A DNA stretch of 13,249 nt from Ruminococcus sp. GTDB taxonomy: Bacteria > Bacillota > Clostridia > Oscillospirales > Acutalibacteraceae. The stretch covers positions 1 to 13,249 of the forward strand of contig JAFVVB010000128.1 in the NCBI GenBank assembly GCA_017502425.1, written 5' to 3'. Positions 1-7,319 of this stretch are shown piece by piece. Numbering within the stretch: position 1 is the first letter of the stretch; each line of letters starts with the position of its first letter. The notes under the pieces are model-generated. The model was not told the origin of the DNA, did no database searches, and saw only the letters and a list, made by a program, of their open reading frames with translations. Made by a program: the position numbers and the translations under genes.

Positions 1-2
1 TT

Positions 3-590
3 TCAGGCAGAGGTATCGAATACGAGGATTTATACTCAGCTGGATGCATCGGACTTATAAAAGCTATCGATAACTTTGATGAAACCCTCGGCTTTAAGCT
101 CTCCACCTACGCTGTACCGGTAATACTGGGCGAAATCAAAAGGCTTTTTCGTGACGGCGGAATCATTAAAGTCAGCCGAAGTTTAAAAGAGCTGTCACTA
201 AAAGCCTCTAAAATTGCCGGTGAGTATAAAAAAGAGCACGAAACAGATATTCCTGTTTCAGTGTTATCAGAAAAACTCGGAGTAGATGTATACAAAGCAA
301 GCGAGGCACTTACATTAAGCACGCCTGTGATGTCACTCACCGCCCACACCGAAGACGGAGAAAAAATGCTTGATATACCGAGTGAGCCAATTGAAGACAA
401 GCTTATAGAAAAGCTATCTTTGAGTGAAGTTCTGAAAACTTTAGATGAAGCCGATAAAAAACTCATAACACTACGGTATTTCAAGCACAAAACTCAAGTA
501 GAAACAGCAAAAGCACTGAATATGACCCAAGTTCAGGTATCCAGAAAAGAGAAAAAGATACTTTCCATATTGCGAGAAAAAATGGCATAA
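3..590 (+). CDS. sigF: Sporulation RNA polymerase sigma factor, SigF-like (5' end outside window)
   Basis: Partial gene: 195 codons are visible and the reading frame is open from the first bases of the window. It encodes a sigma-70 family protein of the SigF/SigG/SigB group. Region 2 is recognisable in the first 55 residues (EDLYSAGCIGLIKAIDNFD, then KLSTYAVPVILGEIKRLFRD). The KVSRSLKEL stretch begins region 3, and region 4.2 is the C-terminal helix-turn-helix (TQVETAKALNMTQVQVSRKE). The combination of KVSRSLKEL, LRYFKHKTQ and QVQVSRxEKKIL fits SigF better than SigG; this is judged from remembered family sequences. SigF is the first forespore-specific sigma factor, held inactive by the anti-sigma factor SpoIIAB, and is usually encoded last in spoIIAA-spoIIAB-sigF, so those genes would be expected just left of the window. 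A SigG or SigB-like assignment remains possible. Confidence 0.8.
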   Translation, partial: SGRGIEYEDLYSAGCIGLIKAIDNFDETLGFKLSTYAVPVILGEIKRLFRDGGIIKVSRSLKELSLKASKIAGEYKKEHETDIPVSVLSEKLGVDVYKASEALTLSTPVMSLTAHTEDGEKMLDIPSEPIEDKLIEKLSLSEVLKTLDEADKKLITLRYFKHKTQVETAKALNMTQVQVSRKEKKILSILREKMA

Positions 591-595
591 AACGT

Positions 596-637
596 AAAAA
601 AGGCTTACTGAAAAAAATCAGTAAGCCTTTAGTTTAT
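596..637. terminator. Bidirectional intrinsic terminator between sigF and metA
   Basis: A perfect 13-bp stem, AAAGGCTTACTGA (599-611) with its reverse complement (618-630), encloses a six-base A loop. On the minus strand it is followed by six T (complement of 596-601), so it terminates metA. On the plus strand the tail is the weaker T-rich AGTTTATTATTTTTC. It separates the two convergent genes. Confidence 0.9.
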
Positions 638-1581
638 TATTTTTCGTCAGCTTCATCGTAAAGCTTCTTTAAATCCTCTAAATCGTACGGTGTCTGCTGG
701 TAGAGATAGTAGTTGAGCCAGTTATAGTAAAGCAGAGCCGCACTACTACGCCACACCATCACAGGTTTTTTAGTGACATCGTTGTCAGGAAAATAGTTGC
801 GTGGAATATCAGGATTTATGCCTCGATTCTTATCACGGTAATACTCGTTAGCGAGTGTGTCGGCATCATATTCAAAATGACCTAAAATAAAAAACTGTCT
901 GCCGTTTTTATTACAAACAATCGACACGCCCGTAATGTCACCAGCAGCTAAAATCTCGAGTTCTTCGATATTTTCTAAATCAGCCTTATTAACACCTGTG
1001 TTACGAGAATGAGGACAGTAAAAAACATCATCAAAGCCACGTAATAACGGATGAAGCGGATTCAAAGGACGGTGACGATATACACCGCTGAGTTTTTTCT
1101 CATATGTGATTTTCTCAACCCCATAGTGATGGTAAAGACCTGCCTGAGCTCCCCAACAGATATAAAGCGTTGAGTAAACATTCTTTTTAGCCCAGTCAAA
1201 AACCTCGCACAGCTCATCCCAGTAGTCAACATCCTCAAAGTCAAGCAGCTCAACCGGAGCTCCTGTCACAATCATTCCGTCGAATTTCTGGTCTTTGATT
1301 TCATCAAAAGTTTTATAGAAAGTGGTCAAGTGCTTTTTAGAGGTGTTCTTACTCTTATGAGTCGCCATCTGCAAAAGCTCAATATCGACTTGAAGCGGAG
1401 AATTACCGAGTAATCTTAAAAGCTGGGTTTCCGTTACGATTTTAGTAGGCATCAAGTTTACTATGATTATCTTAAGTGGACGGATATCCTGAGACATCGC
1501 GCGCTTTTCAGGCATAACGAAAATATTCTCGGATTCTAAAATCTTAGTAGCCGGAAGATTATTAGCCACTTTAATCGGCAT
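637..1581 (-). CDS. metA: Homoserine O-acetyltransferase (MetA/HTS family)
   Basis: Acylates the hydroxyl of L-homoserine in methionine biosynthesis. It is a 314-residue cytoplasmic enzyme, the normal length for the HTS family (class-I glutamine-amidotransferase-like fold). The catalytic triad residues fall at the usual numbers: nucleophile Cys142 in YICWGAQAGLYHHYGV, His235 and Glu237 in LGHFEYDADTLANEY. Glu111 in TGAPVELLDFEDVDYW matters because, in characterised members, Glu at 111 goes with acetyl-CoA (Bacillus cereus type) and Gly at 111 with succinyl-CoA (E. coli type), so acetyl-CoA is predicted. AAAGGAGG (complement of about 1589-1597) precedes the ATG by about 7 nt. The gene starts 42 nt after the proS stop with no terminator between, so co-transcription with proS is likely. 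The bidirectional terminator ends it. Confidence 0.95.
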   Translation of the reverse strand: MPIKVANNLPATKILESENIFVMPEKRAMSQDIRPLKIIIVNLMPTKIVTETQLLRLLGNSPLQVDIELLQMATHKSKNTSKKHLTTFYKTFDEIKDQKFDGMIVTGAPVELLDFEDVDYWDELCEVFDWAKKNVYSTLYICWGAQAGLYHHYGVEKITYEKKLSGVYRHRPLNPLHPLLRGFDDVFYCPHSRNTGVNKADLENIEELEILAAGDITGVSIVCNKNGRQFFILGHFEYDADTLANEYYRDKNRGINPDIPRNYFPDNDVTKKPVMVWRSSAALLYYNWLNYYLYQQTPYDLEDLKKLYDEADEK

Positions 1582-1623
1582 ATTACCGCCTCCTTTTCTA
1601 TAAAATCAAAAGAAAATACTATA

Positions 1624-3063
1624 TTAGTACTGTTTGCCCCAATATACCATATGCTTAGCTTCTTTGCCACAGCATACACACTTATCGGACAAATGCTCTT
1701 CTTCAAAAGGAATACAACGGCTCTTGACACCGCCGGTTACTTCCTTTAATTTCTCTTCGCACTCTTTATCACCGCACCACATAGCTTTGATAAAGCCAGG
1801 ACGCTCTTTAGCTGTGGTAACAAACTCGTCAAAGTCTTTAGCAACGAAAGTTTTTTCTTCCATATTTTTGAGTGCACGCTCATACATACCGTCGTGTACT
1901 GCCTGTAAAGCCTTCTCAACTTCCACTTCTAAGTTTTCTAAAGACACGAAAATCTTCTCTCGTGTGTCACGACGTACGATAACGCACTGGTTTTTCTCAA
2001 TGTCCTTAGGGCCAAGCTCTACTCGTAACGGAACACCCTTCATCTCATACTGAGAGAATTTCCAACCAGGAGACTGATCAGAATCGTCGTATTTAACTCT
2101 GAACTGTCCTTTGAGTCTGTTGTAAAGCTCCTCACCCTTTTCGAGTACGCCCTCTTTATGAGTAGCGATAGGAACGATAGCAACCTGAATAGGTGAAATC
2201 TTAGGAGGGAGAACTAAACCGTCATCATCGCCGTGTACCATGATAATAGCACCTATCATACGTGTAGATACACCCCATGATGTCTGGTGTGGATAGTGGA
2301 GTTTATTATCTCTGCCTGTGTATGTGATATCAAAGCTCTTAGAAAAACCGTCGCCGAAGTAGTGAGAAGTACCACCCTGAAGTGCAACACCGTTATGCAT
2401 CATAGGCTCGATAGTATATGTCTCGAGTGCACCGGCGAATTTTTCTTTCTCGGTTTTCTTACCGACTACCGCAGGAATAGCGAGAGTTTCTCTGTAAAAA
2501 TCTTCATACACCTTGAGCATAGTAAGTGTTTCTTCTTTAGCTTCCTCAGGTGTTTCGTGCATAGTGTGACCTTCCTGCCACAAAAACTCGGAAGTTCTTA
2601 AAAACGGACGGGTAGTTTTCTCCCATCTTACAACCGAACACCACTGGTTGTAAAGCTTAGGTAAATCACGATAAGTGTTGATAATCTTAGCATAGTGCTC
2701 ACAGAAAAGTGTTTCTGATGTAGGACGGACACACAGCTTCTCGTTTAGCTTCTCGCTGCCGCCGATAGTAACCCACGCACACTCAGGCGCAAAACCCTCT
2801 ACGTGGTCTTTCTCTTTCTGAAGTAAACTTTCAGGAATAAACATAGGCATATAGACATTTTCGTGTCCTTTCTCTTTGAAGCGACGGTCTAAATCAGCCT
2901 GGATATTCTCCCATATAGCGTAACCGTAAGGACGAATAACCATACAACCCTTGATACCTGAGTAATCAACGAGCTCCGCCTTCTTAACAATGTCAGTATA
3001 CCACTTAGCAAAATCGGTGTCGCGGCTGGTAATAGCCTCGACCATTTTCTTTTTATCAGCCAT
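1624..3063 (-). CDS. proS: Prolyl-tRNA synthetase, short archaeal/eukaryotic-like type
   Basis: Class IIa aminoacyl-tRNA synthetase that charges tRNA-Pro with proline. At 479 residues it is the short form and lacks the roughly 180-residue INS editing insertion of the E. coli-type enzyme. Motif 1 is around residues 41-62, motif 2 around 146-167 (RWEKTTRPFLRTSEFLWQEG) and motif 3 around 262-286 (SWGVSTRMIGAIIMVHGDDD). An anticodon-binding domain follows from about 290. The C-terminal domain has cysteines at 430, 435, 450, 462, 464 and 465 and ends in Tyr479, as in the zinc-binding C-terminus of this subgroup. AAGGAGG (complement of 3071-3077) sits 7 nt before the ATG. Its own promoter lies just upstream; metA follows in the same direction. 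Lacking INS, the cell may need a free-standing editing protein elsewhere (inference). Confidence 0.97.
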   Translation of the reverse strand: MADKKKMVEAITSRDTDFAKWYTDIVKKAELVDYSGIKGCMVIRPYGYAIWENIQADLDRRFKEKGHENVYMPMFIPESLLQKEKDHVEGFAPECAWVTIGGSEKLNEKLCVRPTSETLFCEHYAKIINTYRDLPKLYNQWCSVVRWEKTTRPFLRTSEFLWQEGHTMHETPEEAKEETLTMLKVYEDFYRETLAIPAVVGKKTEKEKFAGALETYTIEPMMHNGVALQGGTSHYFGDGFSKSFDITYTGRDNKLHYPHQTSWGVSTRMIGAIIMVHGDDDGLVLPPKISPIQVAIVPIATHKEGVLEKGEELYNRLKGQFRVKYDDSDQSPGWKFSQYEMKGVPLRVELGPKDIEKNQCVIVRRDTREKIFVSLENLEVEVEKALQAVHDGMYERALKNMEEKTFVAKDFDEFVTTAKERPGFIKAMWCGDKECEEKLKEVTGGVKSRCIPFEEEHLSDKCVCCGKEAKHMVYWGKQY

Positions 3064-3093
3064 TTTTGCCCCTCCTTATGTATTAACCAATAT

Positions 3094-3122
3094 ATTATAC
3101 TATTATACTGAAACTTTTTCAA
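3094..3122 (-). promoter_or_regulatory. Promoter of proS-metA
   Basis: Minus-strand -35 TTGAAA (complement of 3117-3122) and -10 TATAAT (complement of 3094-3099) are separated by 17 nt, 5/6 and 6/6 matches to the housekeeping consensus. The predicted transcript starts near 3087, giving a short leader before the proS ribosome site. The -35 box lies just after the T-tract of the acpP terminator, so the unit looks independent of acpP. Confidence 0.8.
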
Positions 3123-3124
3123 GT

Positions 3125-3155
3125 AAAAAAAAGACCGGACTGAAAAGTCCGGCTT
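3125..3155 (-). terminator. Intrinsic terminator of acpP
   Basis: The 7-bp stem CCGGACT (3135-3141) / AGTCCGG (3146-3152) has a GAAA loop on the plus strand. In the minus direction it is followed by a run of T after one intervening pair (complement of the A-run at 3125-3132). It begins about 25 nt after the acpP stop codon. Confidence 0.88.
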
Positions 3156-3180
3156 TAATCAAAAAACTCATGATAAAATA

Positions 3181-3408
3181 TTACGAGTGTGACTCAATAA
3201 AGTTAACGAGGGCACCAACAGTGCGTAAGTTCTCGATATCCTCATCAGGTACTTCGATTTCGAATTCATCTTCGATAGACATTACCATATCAACTACGTC
3301 GAGTGAATCCGCACCTAAATCGTCCTGAATATCAGTTTCGAGAGTGATGTCATCCTCCTCAACATCGAGCTGATCTGCTAAAATCATCTTAATTTTTTCA
3401 AAAACCAT
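3181..3408 (-). CDS. acpP: Acyl carrier protein
   Basis: Small acidic cytoplasmic carrier of growing acyl chains in fatty acid synthesis. The chosen start gives 75 residues (MVFEKIKMILADQ...), typical for ACP. Ser35 in the GADSLDVVDMVM motif is the site for 4'-phosphopantetheine attachment by AcpS. The protein is strongly acidic with the helix pattern of the PP-binding family. A TTG 12 nt upstream is in frame, but it lies in the ribosome site itself (TTGGAGGATATT then ATG), so the ATG with complement end at 3408 is preferred. It is transcribed alone, leftward, with its own terminator and a leader of about 130 nt. No fab gene is adjacent, which is unusual compared with the common fabF/rnc neighbourhood but not exceptional in Clostridia. 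Confidence 0.95.
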   Translation of the reverse strand: MVFEKIKMILADQLDVEEDDITLETDIQDDLGADSLDVVDMVMSIEDEFEIEVPDEDIENLRTVGALVNFIESHS

Positions 3409-3445
3409 AATATCCTCCAAAAAAATAAAATACTAATTTACTTTA

Positions 3446-3475
3446 TAGACAAGCAACTACATATTGTGATATAAT
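3446..3475 (+). promoter_or_regulatory. Probable promoter of the aro operon (extended -10)
   Basis: TAGACA (3446-3451) matches 5/6 of the -35 consensus. It stands 18 nt upstream of a perfect TATAAT (3470-3475), which is preceded by TGA and so forms an extended -10 (TGnTATAAT). Transcription would start near 3482, leaving a leader of about 134 nt before aroE. No other plus-strand candidate between acpP and aroE is as good. Confidence 0.65.
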
Positions 3476-3499
3476 AGCCCTTGTGAAAAAAGTATCATA

Positions 3500-3526
3500 G
3501 TGGGTAAACGTATGATGTTTACTCAC
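3500..3526. promoter_or_regulatory. Inverted repeat between the acpP and aro promoters (candidate operator or leader hairpin)
   Basis: Arms GTGGGTAAAC (3500-3509) and GTTTACTCAC (3517-3526) are complementary at 9 of 10 positions around a 7-nt spacer, GTATGAT. A second, mutually exclusive pairing is ATCATA (3494-3499) with TATGAT (3511-3516). The repeat is almost midway between the predicted start sites of the aro operon (about 3482) and acpP (about 3536). It does not match FapR, CodY or T-box patterns I can recall. It could be a repressor site or an RNA hairpin. Confidence 0.4.
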
Positions 3527-3542
3527 GCAATATCCATCATTC

Positions 3543-3571
3543 ATATTATTAGCAAACACCACCTTTGTCAA
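3543..3571 (-). promoter_or_regulatory. Probable promoter of acpP
   Basis: On the minus strand, a perfect -35 TTGACA (complement of 3566-3571) is 17 nt upstream of TAATAT (complement of 3543-3548, 4/6 match). A second TTGACA lies 12 nt further upstream (complement of 3578-3583). The transcript would begin near 3536 and run about 128 nt before the acpP start codon, passing through the inverted repeat at 3500-3526. Confidence 0.6.
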
Positions 3572-3615
3572 CATTTATGTCAATTTTTTAATTGTTGGTT
3601 CTACTGGAGAAATTT

Positions 3616-4452
3616 ATGTCAACTAAAAAATATGCAGTAATCGGCTGTCCTGTCGGCCACAGCCTTTCCCCTTTTATACACGAAAAACTATTTAAACTCG
3701 ATAACATTGACGCAACGTATGAAGCACTTTGTATAGAAGATTTAGATAAAGACTATGAGACCCTTAAAAAGCTCGACGGGTACAATGTAACTATCCCCCA
3801 TAAAATCGGTATTATTAACAGACTTGATGTAATCAGTAAAAAAGCTAAGCTGTGTGAAAGCGTCAATACCGTTAAAAACGATGAGCTTTCCTACGGCTAT
3901 ACTACTGACGGCTACGGATTTTTAGAGGCTGTTAAATCAAAATGTGATGAAAAATCTCTGAAAAATGTTCTGATATACGGCTATGGTGGAGCCGCGCGTG
4001 CGATAGCGTTTGAATGTATCGAGAACGGATACAGCGTCGCTTTTGCTACTAGAGAGAAAAGTCTTTCTAACTGCAATAAACTCGCTGACGAAATTTTATT
4101 TAAACTAAACGTAAAACCACAAGTTTACACTATCGGTAATATAGACATGGATAAAAAGTTCTCACTTTTAGTAAACGCTACTCCCGTTGGTATGTATCCT
4201 AATGTAGACGATTGCGTAGCTGATGATGAAGTAATAAATAACTCTTACGCTGTTTTCGACGCGGTGTATAATCCACTTAAAACAGTACTGCTGAAAAAAG
4301 CCGAAGAAATGGGGAAAATTGCTATTTCTTCTATCGAAATGCTCGTATATCAGGCTGCTAAAGCCCACGAAATATGGGTTAATGCTAAGTATAATGATTC
4401 TGACTTGCAGAAAATTTGCAGAGAAACCGAAGAAAAACTCAAAAAAGGATGA
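3616..4452 (+). CDS. aroE: Shikimate dehydrogenase (NADP+)
   Basis: Reduces 3-dehydroshikimate to shikimate with NADPH. It has 278 residues, the normal length for AroE. The shikimate-binding SLSP is at 16-19. Catalytic Lys63 lies in NVTIPHK, Asn84 in VNTVK, and the paired catalytic Asp98 in TTDGYGF. The nucleotide-binding glycine loop GYGGAAR is at 122-128, NATPVGMYP follows in the second domain, and the substrate-side Gln lies in YQAAKAHEIW. The start is the ATG at 3616, preceded by TGGAGA about 7 nt upstream; an in-frame TTG at 3592 lies before that ribosome site and is not credible. It is first in the aro operon; only 4 nt separate it from aroK, whose ribosome site lies inside the end of this gene. 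Confidence 0.95.
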   Translation: MSTKKYAVIGCPVGHSLSPFIHEKLFKLDNIDATYEALCIEDLDKDYETLKKLDGYNVTIPHKIGIINRLDVISKKAKLCESVNTVKNDELSYGYTTDGYGFLEAVKSKCDEKSLKNVLIYGYGGAARAIAFECIENGYSVAFATREKSLSNCNKLADEILFKLNVKPQVYTIGNIDMDKKFSLLVNATPVGMYPNVDDCVADDEVINNSYAVFDAVYNPLKTVLLKKAEEMGKIAISSIEMLVYQAAKAHEIWVNAKYNDSDLQKICRETEEKLKKG

Positions 4453-4456
4453 TTCT

Positions 4457-4960
4457 ATGAAGTCGATTGCGCTGTGTGGATTTATGGGATGCGGAAAAAC
4501 CACCGTAGCTAAAGCCCTTTCGAAAATCAGCACACTTTCTGTTATTGATACCGACGAATACATAGTAGAAAAAGAAAAGCTTTCAATCACTAGGATATTC
4601 GAGCTTTACGGCGAAGATTACTTTCGTGATAAAGAATATGAAGCTATATGTGAATTATCTCATAATCATAGCTGTATTTTAGCACTGGGTGGCGGTGCGG
4701 TTACCTTTGACAGAAACGTCAGAACACTCAAAGAAAACGGATACACTATCGTATTTATCGACACAGATTTTAATACTATCAAAGAACGTCTCATTAACGA
4801 TACATCAAGACCACTACTTAAAACCGACGACATAGAGGCTCTATATAATAAACGCTATAAGCTTTATAAAAACGCAGGCGACATCATAATCAAATGTAAA
4901 GACGAAACAAGTGAATGTATCGCTATGATGATAGCAAAGGAAATGAGTGAAAAAGCATGA
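4457..4960 (+). CDS. aroK: Shikimate kinase
   Basis: Phosphorylates shikimate at the 3-hydroxyl with ATP. The 167-residue protein is a small P-loop kinase of typical length. Walker A GFMGCGKT is at residues 8-15. The shikimate-binding Asp33 is in DTDEY, Arg57 in YFRDKE, and the GGG loop at 78-80. The lid Arg118 is in TSRPLL and Arg133 in NKRYKLY. The ATG at 4457 is preceded by AAAAGGA within the last codons of aroE; the upstream in-frame ATG at 4319 would overlap aroE by more than 130 nt and has no family counterpart. Its TGA overlaps the aroB ATG in an ATGA junction, indicating translational coupling. Confidence 0.95.
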   Translation: MKSIALCGFMGCGKTTVAKALSKISTLSVIDTDEYIVEKEKLSITRIFELYGEDYFRDKEYEAICELSHNHSCILALGGGAVTFDRNVRTLKENGYTIVFIDTDFNTIKERLINDTSRPLLKTDDIEALYNKRYKLYKNAGDIIIKCKDETSECIAMMIAKEMSEKA

Positions 4961-6003
4961 AAAAACTGACAGTAAACGCTATGAGCGCCACATACGATAT
5001 ACTTATCGAAAAAGGTTTGCTCAAAAATAGCGCTGAATATATCAAAAATAACGTGAAAGCTGAAAAACTGATGATAATAAGTGACTCGAATGTTGCACCG
5101 CTGTATTTAGATACGCTAAAAAGCGGTCTTTTACAGTACGGCTTTTCAGTATACTCACATATTTTTACAGCCGGAGAAAAAAGCAAGAATCTCACAACCG
5201 TTTCAAAAATCTATGACGCACTCTCTGAAAATGAATTCACCAGAAAAGACTGCGTAATAGCTTTAGGCGGTGGTGTGTGCGGAGACATCACAGGATTTGT
5301 GGCAGCTACATATATGAGAGGTATCGATTTTATTCAGATACCTACTACGCTTCTCTCTCAGGTTGACTCCTCAGTCGGAGGAAAAACAGGAGTAGACACC
5401 TCCTACGGAAAAAACTTAGTAGGTGCATTCTACCAGCCTAAGATTGTTTTAATTGACCCTGATACCTTAGATACTTTAAGCGAGCATTATTTTGCTGATG
5501 GTATGGGCGAGGTTATAAAATACGGATGTATAAAAAGCAGAGAGCTCTTTGATTTCTTAAAAGAAAACGATGCAAAAGAAAGCATCGAAGAAGTTATCCT
5601 CATATGCCTTAGGATAAAACGTGATGTAGTATCAGAAGACGAGCGTGAAGCAGGACTGAGAATGATACTGAACTTCGGTCATACTCTCGGCCACTCAATT
5701 GAAAAGCTGTCTGAGTTTTCACTTTCTCACGGTGAATGTGTGGCTAAAGGTATGGTGATGATATCAAAAGCTACTGAAAAACTCGGTATCACAAAGTCGG
5801 GTACTACGGATGAAATCATCAAACTATGTGAAAAATATTCACTGAACACCGATATCTGCTACGATATTGATGCTATCGCTGAAAGTGCAAAAAACGATAA
5901 AAAAGGCAGCGGTAAAATGCTCAATTTAGTAGTGACTCCAAAAATCGGTGAAACACTCATACATAAGATAGATAAAAATGAACTTGCTCAGATTCTGGGC
6001 TAA
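4957..6003 (+). CDS. aroB: 3-Dehydroquinate synthase
   Basis: Converts DAHP to 3-dehydroquinate using NAD+ and a divalent metal (Zn or Co). It is 348 residues, the usual length. The NAD-binding GGGVCGDITGFVAATYMRG starts at residue 104. The loop QVDSSVGGKTGV is at about 135-146. The three metal ligands are Glu185 (DGMGEVIKYG), His242 (NFGHTLGHS) and His258 (LSHGECVAKGM), with the same His-to-His spacing (16) as characterised enzymes. The start overlaps the aroK stop by 4 nt, and aroA begins 11 nt after its stop. It is the only early-pathway enzyme in this operon; DAHP synthase and AroD are not in the window. Confidence 0.96.
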   Translation: MKKLTVNAMSATYDILIEKGLLKNSAEYIKNNVKAEKLMIISDSNVAPLYLDTLKSGLLQYGFSVYSHIFTAGEKSKNLTTVSKIYDALSENEFTRKDCVIALGGGVCGDITGFVAATYMRGIDFIQIPTTLLSQVDSSVGGKTGVDTSYGKNLVGAFYQPKIVLIDPDTLDTLSEHYFADGMGEVIKYGCIKSRELFDFLKENDAKESIEEVILICLRIKRDVVSEDEREAGLRMILNFGHTLGHSIEKLSEFSLSHGECVAKGMVMISKATEKLGITKSGTTDEIIKLCEKYSLNTDICYDIDAIAESAKNDKKGSGKMLNLVVTPKIGETLIHKIDKNELAQILG

Positions 6004-6014
6004 TCGGAGATATT

Positions 6015-7319
6015 ATGTCAACAGCAATAGTTTTAAAATCTCAGCTTAAAGGCACGATAGAAGCGCCATCATCAAAAAGCGTTGCACATAGAATTATGAT
6101 ATGTGCCGCTTTATCACGCTGTAAATGCTATATTAAAAACGTATCAGACTCTGACGATATGGTAGCTACTATCGGATGCTTAGAAAGCTTAGGTGCTAAA
6201 ATAATTAAAGATAAAAAAACCGTTTATATTGATTCCACCGATTTTGTCAGACCGATGGATAAAAGACACTTTACACTAAACTGTAAAGAAAGCGGTACTA
6301 CACTACGAGTGATGATACCGATATGTGCAGCACTCGGGTTAAATGTCACCTTCGTTGGCGAAGGCAGACTTCCGAAAAGACCGCTTGACGAGTACTTTAC
6401 TATTTTTGATAATCATTCGGTGAGTTATACAAGAGGTGAAAATTATCTTCCACTTACTATCAGCGGAAAATTAAGTGGTGATGTTTTTGAGATTTCACCG
6501 AAAATCAGCTCCCAGTATGTAACAGGACTATTACTCGCGTTAAGTCTTATTGATAACGATACTACGCTGAAGCTTTCTTCACCGCTTTTGGGATCTCAAT
6601 ACGTTGATATCACTTTAGATGTGATGAGAAAATTCTCGGTAGATGTTAAAAAAACCGACGATGCATTCTACGTAAAAGGTAAAGAGAAGCTATGTGCTAA
6701 AGACAGCTACTGTGACGAAAACATCGGTATTAATGTCGAGGGTGACTGGTCACAGGCAGCGTTTTTCCTGTGTGCAGGTGCTATAAACGGTGACATCACC
6801 GTCACTAACCTGAATTTAAATTCATATCAGGGTGATAAAGCTATTTTAGATATATTAAAAGCGTTTAGTGCCCATGTTGATATAGGTGAAAACTGCGTCA
6901 GCGTTAAAACTTCTAAACTCAAAGGTACTGACATCGATGCTACCGACACCCCTGATTTAGTGCCTGTGGTTGCTATGCTGAGCTGTTTTGCTAAAGGAGA
7001 TACCAACATCTTCGGAGTCAGCAGACTAAAATTCAAAGAAAGCGACCGGCTGCTTTCCACTTCATCTATGATAAAATCACTTGGTGGAGATGCTATGTAC
7101 ACCGACGACTGTATGACTATAAAAGGAGACGCACAGCTTTCAGGTGGCACAGTAGACTCTTTTAACGACCACAGAATCGTTATGGCGGCATGTGTCGGTG
7201 CTATTAAATGCGAAAACAAAACTACTATTACTAAGGCTAACGCCGTTAATAAATCGTACTCAGACTTTTTTGATGACTATAAACGCTTAGGAGGTATTAT
7301 CGATGTCTTTATTCGGTGA
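6015..7319 (+). CDS. aroA: 3-Phosphoshikimate 1-carboxyvinyltransferase (EPSP synthase)
   Basis: Transfers the enolpyruvyl group of PEP to shikimate-3-phosphate. It has 434 residues in the two-domain inverse alpha/beta barrel of the EPSPS/MurA family. Substrate-binding residues are visible: Lys21, Ser22 and Arg26 in SSKSVAHR; ESGTTLR (92-98) for PEP; LPKRPLDEY (119-127); Ser165-Ser166-Gln167; catalytic Asp314 in DTPDLVP; Lys341-Glu342 in KESDR; Arg387 in FNDHRIVM; and Lys413 in AVNKSYSDFF. The PEP loop keeps Gly94 but has Val99 where enterobacterial enzymes have Pro101. Glyphosate response cannot be read from this alone. The ribosome site CGGAGA is just before the ATG. The 3' end overlaps aroC by 17 nt. 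Confidence 0.96.
   Translation: MSTAIVLKSQLKGTIEAPSSKSVAHRIMICAALSRCKCYIKNVSDSDDMVATIGCLESLGAKIIKDKKTVYIDSTDFVRPMDKRHFTLNCKESGTTLRVMIPICAALGLNVTFVGEGRLPKRPLDEYFTIFDNHSVSYTRGENYLPLTISGKLSGDVFEISPKISSQYVTGLLLALSLIDNDTTLKLSSPLLGSQYVDITLDVMRKFSVDVKKTDDAFYVKGKEKLCAKDSYCDENIGINVEGDWSQAAFFLCAGAINGDITVTNLNLNSYQGDKAILDILKAFSAHVDIGENCVSVKTSKLKGTDIDATDTPDLVPVVAMLSCFAKGDTNIFGVSRLKFKESDRLLSTSSMIKSLGGDAMYTDDCMTIKGDAQLSGGTVDSFNDHRIVMAACVGAIKCENKTTITKANAVNKSYSDFFDDYKRLGGIIDVFIR

Noticed and set aside
3409..3420. Upstream TTG start for acpP, adding MEDI
   Set aside because: The TTG is part of the ribosome-binding sequence of the ATG at 3408, and ACPs normally start at the shorter position.
3482..3615. T-box or amino-acid attenuator in the aro leader
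   Set aside because: No T-box sequence (TGGN rich AGGGTGG-type box), no leader peptide rich in Phe/Tyr/Trp, and no convincing terminator hairpin before aroE.
4319..4456. Upstream ATG extension of shikimate kinase
   Set aside because: It would overlap aroE by over 130 nt and add residues before the P-loop that the family lacks; a good ribosome site precedes 4457.
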